A stretch of 64,000 nucleotides of DNA from Pseudomonadota bacterium (GTDB lineage Bacteria > Myxococcota > Myxococcia > Myxococcales > Myxococcaceae), in the NCBI GenBank assembly GCA_023423535.1, contig JAFAFL010000137.1, forward strand, positions 248,001 to 312,000, given 5' to 3'. This document shows, piece after piece, positions 59,381-64,000 of this stretch. The translations under genes were made by a program, and so were the position numbers. Below the pieces are notes generated by a model. That model was not told where the DNA came from. It was given only the letters and a program-made list of their open reading frames with translations, and searched no databases. The first letter of the stretch is position 1. Every line of letters begins with the position of its first letter.

Positions 59381-60400
59381 ATGCGCACGCGTCGTCACCT
59401 TGCCGTCCCGTTCGCCGTCCTCACGCTGCTCTCCGCTCCCGCCTTCGCGCTCGATCAGGACGAAGGGGTGGAGACCCAGGAGGCCTCGCCCGTTCCCTCC
59501 GAGCAGCAGCCGAACCTCGAGCCTCCCGCCACTCCAGCGCAGGAGGCCGCTCCCTCCGGCGTGCTGCTCGACGGAGAGGTCCGCCGCGGCGCGTTCCTCG
59601 CGGGCCCGGGCAGCCTGACCTTCATCCTCCACCACACGCTGATGGGCGCCGCGAGCGGCTTTGCCACCCAGGGCATCGCCTCCGGCTTCGACGTCGCGGA
59701 CCTCGGCGTGCGGCAGCGCATGCTCGCGGGCACGCTCATCGGCGCGGGGCTCGGCTTCGGCCTCTCCGCGTGGTGGCAGCACAACCACTGGATCGACATG
59801 CCGATGGCGAACTTCGGCATCGTGAACTCCGCGCTCACCGGCCTGCTGATGGTGGGCCTGATGGACCTCGTCTCGAACAACCCGCTCACGCTCGCGTGGT
59901 CCGGGGTGATCGGCGCGCAGGTCGGCGCGTGGCTCACCGCGACGCTGGCGGGCGGGAAGATGCCGCTGAGCCAGGGCCTGCTCATCGCTTCCGGCGGCCT
60001 GTGGGGAGGCATCTACAGCGGGCTCGTGCTGGCGATCCTCGGCAGCACCGGCAACGCGGTCCGAGGCGAGCGCATCTTCGACACCATGGCGATCAGCGCG
60101 GGCCTCGGTGGCGTAGCGGCGGCGCTGGCCTCCACGCGCTTCTCGCCGACCTCGGCGCAGATCCTCCGCGCGGACACCTTCGGCCTCGGCGTGGGCGCTG
60201 CGGTGTGGCTGCTCTCCGCCGCGGTGGTGGGCTTCCGCATGGACGTGGCCACGCCGCACGTGCTCGCGCTGCTCTCCTCCGCGGTGGCCATCACGACCGT
60301 CAGCCTGCTCTGGGAAGAGGCCGCCGAGCGCCCGGTGAAGGGCAACGGGTACTACCGAAGCCCGGAGCTCGACCGGCCGTACGCAACCGTCTGGTGGTAG
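59381..60400 (+). CDS. Secreted/membrane protein with several hydrophobic segments
   Basis: 339 residues. A signal peptide (LAVPFAVLTLLSAPAFA) is followed by a Pro/Glu-rich linker (residues 30-60) and then many Gly/Ala-rich hydrophobic segments (AGTLIGAGLGFGLSAWW, GVIGAQVGAWLTATLAGG, GLGVGAAVWLLSAAVVGF) that could be an integral membrane domain. No family recognised. The tail (GNGYYRSPELDRPYATVWW) is polar. It is followed by the DUF1015 gene after 25 bp. Confidence 0.65.
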   Translation: MRTRRHLAVPFAVLTLLSAPAFALDQDEGVETQEASPVPSEQQPNLEPPATPAQEAAPSGVLLDGEVRRGAFLAGPGSLTFILHHTLMGAASGFATQGIASGFDVADLGVRQRMLAGTLIGAGLGFGLSAWWQHNHWIDMPMANFGIVNSALTGLLMVGLMDLVSNNPLTLAWSGVIGAQVGAWLTATLAGGKMPLSQGLLIASGGLWGGIYSGLVLAILGSTGNAVRGERIFDTMAISAGLGGVAAALASTRFSPTSAQILRADTFGLGVGAAVWLLSAAVVGFRMDVATPHVLALLSSAVAITTVSLLWEEAAERPVKGNGYYRSPELDRPYATVWW

Positions 60401-60425
60401 GCGGAATGATGTCCATCTTGGGCCC

Positions 60426-61607
60426 ATGGCCCGAGTCCTTCCTTTTCGCGCGCTCCGCTACGCCTCGCTCGATGACGCCCGGCGCAGGCTCCTGCCGGAC
60501 ATGCCCGGCGTCAGCGATGCCGAACGCAAACGGCTCGCGCTGAGCGATCCGCTTCACGTCGCGCGGCTCTACGAATCTCCCGATCCGTGGGCGCAGCTGC
60601 TGCGGTGGGAGTCGCAGGGCCACGTCGTCGCCGAAGATCCCGCGATGTACCTCGTGGAGACGCAGGCCGCGGACAAGCTCCTGCGTCAGCCGCCGGTGCG
60701 CTTCCTCCTCTGCGCGATGAACGTGGAGGGCGACATCGCCGAGATCGAACGCAGCCCCGGTCGGATCGGCACCGCGCCGGTGGAGCCGGTGCCCGTGCTC
60801 GCCGCGGACGATCAGCAGGTGTTCCGCACGCTGCTCGCGGAGGTCGTCTCCGACAACTTCCCCGTCTGGGAGGCGAACGTCGAGGGCTCACGCATCCGGC
60901 TCTGGCGCATCGGCAACGGCCCCTTGCAGCGGCGCATCCGCGCGACGTTGGAGGAGATGCCGGTGCGGCCGCACGGGCCGGTGCCGGAGGAGGGGAACTT
61001 CCTCGCGGCGATGGTCCCGCTCGCGGATCCCGGCCTGCGGATGGTGCCGTACCACCGGGGACTGAAGGGGCTCGGGACCTTCTCGCGGGACCGCTTCCTC
61101 GCGCTGGTGAGCGACTACGCGCGCGTGTACGAGCTGGACAAGCCGCTCGACGCGCCCGGTGGACTCGACGAGGCGCGCGAACGGCTCGCGCAGCTCGCGG
61201 TGGGCCAGCACGCGGTGATGCTCGTGTTGCCGGAGGGAGAGGGGAGGCTGCTTCGCTTCCGCATGGGCCTCGAGCTCGATCACATCCGCGCCGCGCCGAA
61301 GAGCCCGACGCTGCGGTCACTGGATCTCGCGCTGCTCAACGCGCTGGTGCTGCGCACGGTGCTGGGGATCCAGGAGCCGGAGAACGCGAGGCACCCGAAC
61401 GTGTTCCCCATCGCCGGGCTGCGGCACCTCGTCACCCGCGTGAACGAGGGCGTCTTCCAGGCAGGCTTCGCGCTGAACCCGCCGCCGGTGTGGGAGGTGC
61501 GCGCGGTGATGGAGGCCGCGCAGGCACTCCCGCCGAGGACCATGCGCCTGTCGCCCACGCCGCCGGCCGGCCTGCTGTTCCTCGATCCCAGAGCGGCGAC
61601 GGGGTAG
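60426..61607 (+). CDS. DUF1015-family protein
   Basis: 393 residues. The family opens with VLPFRALRY, which fits, and the conserved region VPYHRGLKGLGTFSRDRFLALV lies near residues 205-225; APKSPTLRSLDLALLNALVLRTVLGI near 285-310 is also typical. Biochemical role is unknown; members are near serine/cofactor genes in other bacteria. Its stop is 3 bp before the methyltransferase start, so they share a transcript. Confidence 0.85.
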   Translation: MARVLPFRALRYASLDDARRRLLPDMPGVSDAERKRLALSDPLHVARLYESPDPWAQLLRWESQGHVVAEDPAMYLVETQAADKLLRQPPVRFLLCAMNVEGDIAEIERSPGRIGTAPVEPVPVLAADDQQVFRTLLAEVVSDNFPVWEANVEGSRIRLWRIGNGPLQRRIRATLEEMPVRPHGPVPEEGNFLAAMVPLADPGLRMVPYHRGLKGLGTFSRDRFLALVSDYARVYELDKPLDAPGGLDEARERLAQLAVGQHAVMLVLPEGEGRLLRFRMGLELDHIRAAPKSPTLRSLDLALLNALVLRTVLGIQEPENARHPNVFPIAGLRHLVTRVNEGVFQAGFALNPPPVWEVRAVMEAAQALPPRTMRLSPTPPAGLLFLDPRAATG

Positions 61608-61610
61608 CGG

Positions 61611-62378
61611 GTGAGCAGTGAAGTGCCCTCACTGTCGTCGCCCGTGGAGACGCTCGACGCGATCTGCGGCGGCCAGGTGCAACTGCTCCAGCCGGCGAGA
61701 GGGAAGGGCTACCGCTTCTCGCTCGACTCGGTGCTGCTCGCGCACTTCGTCGCGCAGACGGGCCGCGGCACGTCCGGAGGGATCGCGGACCTCGGCACCG
61801 GTGGCGGGATCATCCCGCTGATCCTCGCGCGCAAGTTCGGCTGGACGCGGCTCGTGGGCATCGAGCTGCAGCCGGCGCTCTTCGAGCTGGCGATGCGCAA
61901 CGTCCGGCTCAACGGCGCCGAGGACACGGTGTCGGTGGTGCTCGGCGATCTGCGGCGGGTGAAGGAGCTCCTCCCGCGCGAGGCCTTCGGACAGGTGGTG
62001 GCGAACCCGCCGTACTTCCGCGCCCGCTCCGCGCGCCTGAGCCCGGACCCGCAGCGGGCCCATGCGCGACATGAAATATCCTGCAGGATCGAGGACATCG
62101 TCTCCGCGGCGAAGTACCTCCTGCGCGACCGCGGACTGCTGCACCTCGTCTTCCCGGCGGGAAGGCTGGATGACCTGATGACCGCGCTGCGCCTCGGCCG
62201 CTTCACGCCGAGGGTCCTCCGGCTCGTCCATCCGCGAGGACACGCGCCCGCGCGCCTCGCCCTGGTCGCCGCGGTGAAGCACGGGAGGGTGGGGGAGCTG
62301 AAGGTCGAGTCGCCGCTGGTCGTGCACCTCGATGACGGGCCCGGGTTCTCTCCCGAGGTGCGGCAGATGCTGGAGTGA
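61611..62378 (+). CDS. tRNA1(Val)-type N6-adenine methyltransferase
   Basis: 255 residues starting with GTG. The SAM site is DLGTGGGIIPL near 60, and the target-adenine motif is NPPYF near 135, as in the TrmN6/YfiC group. PKGYRFSLDSVLLAHF-like sequence near residue 33 is the usual opening of the family. It may methylate A37 of valine tRNA or another RNA or protein target; family alone does not decide. 106 bp precede hemB. Confidence 0.8.
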   Translation: MSSEVPSLSSPVETLDAICGGQVQLLQPARGKGYRFSLDSVLLAHFVAQTGRGTSGGIADLGTGGGIIPLILARKFGWTRLVGIELQPALFELAMRNVRLNGAEDTVSVVLGDLRRVKELLPREAFGQVVANPPYFRARSARLSPDPQRAHARHEISCRIEDIVSAAKYLLRDRGLLHLVFPAGRLDDLMTALRLGRFTPRVLRLVHPRGHAPARLALVAAVKHGRVGELKVESPLVVHLDDGPGFSPEVRQMLE

Positions 62379-62483
62379 CGCAGGAATTGCGCGCCCCTCC
62401 AGCAGGCGTGCATGCGTCGCACGGGGCCACCCGCTCGTGTCCGTTGCGAATCCCTCCGGCCCGCGCTTTGTAAGGAGCCCATC

Positions 62484-63455
62484 ATGGCCTTCCCCATCCA
62501 CCGCCCGCGCCGCCTTCGCCGCAACGACACGCTCCGCCGGATGGTCCGCGAGACCACGCTCGATCCCTCGGACTTCATCTACCCGCTGTTCGTGGTGGAG
62601 GGCACCGACGTGCGCCGGCCGATCGGCTCGATGCCCGGCATCTTCAACCTCTCGGTGGAGCACGCGGTCGCCGAGGCGAAGCGCGCGCACGGGCTGGGGA
62701 TTCCGTCCGTCATCCTCTTCGGCATCCCCGGCCACAAGGACGCGCGCGGCACCGGCGCGTGGGCAAAGGACGGGATCGTCCAGAAGGCCCTCCGAGCGAT
62801 CAAGGACGCGGTGCCGGACCTGCAGCTCATGGCCGACGTGTGCCTCTGCGAGTACACCGACCACGGTCACTGCGGCCTCATCCACGGCAACGAGGTCCAG
62901 AACGACGAGACGCTCCCCTTGCTCGCGCAGATGGCGGTGAGCTGTGCGGAGGCGGGCGCGGACATCATCGCGCCGTCGGACATGATGGACGGGCGCATCG
63001 GCGCGATCCGCAAGGCGCTCGACGAGACCGGGCACACGAACCTCCCGATCATGTCCTACGCGGCGAAGTACGCGTCCGGCTTCTACGGTCCGTTCCGCGA
63101 GGCCGCGCAGTCGGTGCCGCAGTTCGGCGATCGCCGCGGATACCAGATGGATCCCGGCAACGTCCGCGAGGCGCTGAAGGAGACGGCGCTCGACCTCGAG
63201 GAGGGCGCGGACATGGTGATGGTGAAGCCGGCGCTCTCCTACCTGGACATCATCCGGGCGGTGCGCGAGCGCTTCGACGTGCCGGTCGCCGCGTACAACG
63301 TCTCCGGCGAGTACGCGATGCTCAAGGCCGCGGCGCAGAACGGGTGGATCGACTACGACCGGGTGATGCTGGAGGTGCTGACCTCCATGCGGCGCGCGGG
63401 CGCGGACCTCATCCTCACCTACCACGCGCTCGAGGCCGCCGAGCTGCTCGGCTGA
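62484..63455 (+). CDS. hemB: Delta-aminolevulinic acid dehydratase (porphobilinogen synthase)
   Basis: 323 residues from the ATG at 62484, with AAGGAG 7 bp upstream. Condenses two 5-aminolevulinates to porphobilinogen in heme synthesis. The zinc site has C120, C122 and C130 (DVCLCEYTDHGHC), so this is the Zn-dependent form. Active-site lysines are K195 (MSYAAKYAS) and K248 (MVKPALSY). It is followed by a small DUF4177-like gene after 58 bp. Confidence 0.97.
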   Translation: MAFPIHRPRRLRRNDTLRRMVRETTLDPSDFIYPLFVVEGTDVRRPIGSMPGIFNLSVEHAVAEAKRAHGLGIPSVILFGIPGHKDARGTGAWAKDGIVQKALRAIKDAVPDLQLMADVCLCEYTDHGHCGLIHGNEVQNDETLPLLAQMAVSCAEAGADIIAPSDMMDGRIGAIRKALDETGHTNLPIMSYAAKYASGFYGPFREAAQSVPQFGDRRGYQMDPGNVREALKETALDLEEGADMVMVKPALSYLDIIRAVRERFDVPVAAYNVSGEYAMLKAAAQNGWIDYDRVMLEVLTSMRRAGADLILTYHALEAAELLG

Positions 63456-63513
63456 ACAGTCCCTCCGCGCTGCTTGAACAGCACGACCCTTTCGGGCGAA
63501 ATGCGCCGCAACC

Positions 63514-63924
63514 GTGGCTCGGACCACCGCCCCCCGCAGGGCTCCCAGGCAGCAGCAGAAGAAGGCCAGCCGCGCGACCCCTCGCCAGCCGGGCGCGATC
63601 CTCCAGTACAAGGTCGTGGAGCTCTCCACCGTGGACGAGGGCACGCTCGAGCACGCGATCAACGAGTGGACCCGGAAGGGCTGGCACCTCGACGGCGTGC
63701 AGTTCGCCATGCGCGAGTCCTCCAAGCGCCCGTCGATGGCGTTCGTCTTCTTCACCCGCGACGTGCCTGACACCGGAGCGACGGAGAGCGCAGAGGCCCC
63801 TCCCGAGGCCCGCGTGGAAGCGGACGCCCGCACCTGGGAGACGCCCACCACGCGCGAGAGCGATCCCTGGACGAGGCTGCGGCGGCTCGCGTCCGACGAG
63901 GACGACGAAGGCGGCGCGACGTGA
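63514..63924 (+). CDS. DUF4177-like small protein with extended tails
   Basis: 136 residues starting with GTG at 63514. The core (about 30-80) reads LQYKVVELSTVDEGTLEHAINEWTRKGWHLDGVQFAM, the DUF4177 pattern of a short beta-alpha-beta fold with GW. The N-terminus is basic (RAPRQQQKKASRATPRQ) and the C-terminus acidic (DEDDEGGAT), both longer than usual. Role unknown. The GTGA overlap with the next gene suggests coupling. Confidence 0.7.
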   Translation: MARTTAPRRAPRQQQKKASRATPRQPGAILQYKVVELSTVDEGTLEHAINEWTRKGWHLDGVQFAMRESSKRPSMAFVFFTRDVPDTGATESAEAPPEARVEADARTWETPTTRESDPWTRLRRLASDEDDEGGAT

Positions 63925-64000
63925 GCACGGCGGCGCAGTCGCACGGGGGCGGGCGCGTGAAGGTGAAGACGCTCCGCGACATCGAGGCGGAGAAGAACAC
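63921..64000 (+). CDS. Start of an unidentified gene, cut by window end
   Basis: A GTG at 63921 overlaps the preceding stop (GTGA) and reads 26 codons to the edge, STAAQSHGGGRVKVKTLRD, with no stop. The coupling and steady frame support it as a real gene, but the product cannot be named from this fragment. Confidence 0.45.
   Translation, partial: MSTAAQSHGGGRVKVKTLRDIEAEKN

Noticed and set aside
1..64000. tRNA, rRNA, CRISPR or insertion-sequence elements
   Set aside because: No cloverleaf sequence, no regularly spaced repeats and no transposase motifs were found in any intergenic region; all gaps above 300 bp are described in the feature list.

Overview
The window is high-GC DNA (about 70% by eye), densely packed with genes on both strands. 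Three things point to a myxobacterium of the Cystobacterineae (Myxococcota): a complete Frz chemosensory operon with a soluble FrzCD-type receptor at 51.4-58.4 kb; a FrzS homologue, an RpoE1-type ECF sigma factor and alanine dehydrogenase close by (43-48 kb); and many short lipoproteins, TPR/HEAT proteins and beta-propeller proteins of a myxobacterial style. The Frz, FrzS and RpoE1 assignments rest on remembered similarity to Myxococcus xanthus proteins. The species is not identified. No rRNA, tRNA, CRISPR array, insertion sequence or prophage was seen.

Layout. 0-6.4 kb: partial nitronate monooxygenase, two small lipoproteins, a LysR regulator, MutS2 and a TPR protein. 6.4-10.9 kb (+): a class III adenylyl cyclase/HEAT membrane protein, a TPR/TonB-like secreted protein, a NamZ-type DUF1343 protein and NadD. 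10.9-17.2 kb (-): a TolB-like propeller lipoprotein, an outer-membrane lipoprotein, a degenerate HAD protein, a very large zinc-peptidase/propeller/barrel protein and a TPR-glutaredoxin protein. 17.3-25.7 kb: a NuiA-like acidic protein, a DUF2520 oxidoreductase, a ClpA/C-type unfoldase, TerC, NhaR, DedA, ExoD and a K+ channel. 25.8-34.3 kb: a DUF692 (MNIO) enzyme with an extra C-terminal domain, a PAS histidine kinase, uridine kinase, a sirtuin and a PQQ-type propeller. 34.3-43 kb (+): a HARE-HTH/Mrr-like protein behind a good sigma-70 promoter, lipoproteins, homoserine dehydrogenase, YoaK, BirA, CoaX and a repeat protein. 43-49.6 kb (-): FrzS, anti-sigma factor, RpoE1, alanine dehydrogenase, a putative cysteine peptidase and a ParE/RHH toxin-antitoxin pair. 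49.7-58.4 kb (+): a radical SAM protein, a structured 374-bp gap, then frzA-frzB-frzCD-frzE-frzG-frzF. 58.4-64 kb: a PHA-system protein, gamma carbonic anhydrase, a membrane protein, DUF1015, an N6-adenine methyltransferase, HemB, a DUF4177-like protein and the start of another gene.

How the genes work together. The best understood unit is the Frz pathway. FrzCD signals through the CheW proteins FrzA and FrzB to the CheA-CheY hybrid FrzE, with adaptation by FrzF (CheR-TPR) and FrzG (CheB with a degenerate receiver). FrzS is a polarity protein of the same motility system. The usual divergent frzZ gene is absent here; its place is taken by a co-directional radical SAM gene and a hairpin-rich spacer. 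The least explained items are the DUF692 fusion protein, the HARE-HTH/pseudo-Mrr protein, the peptidase-propeller-barrel protein, and the hairpin cluster before frzA.
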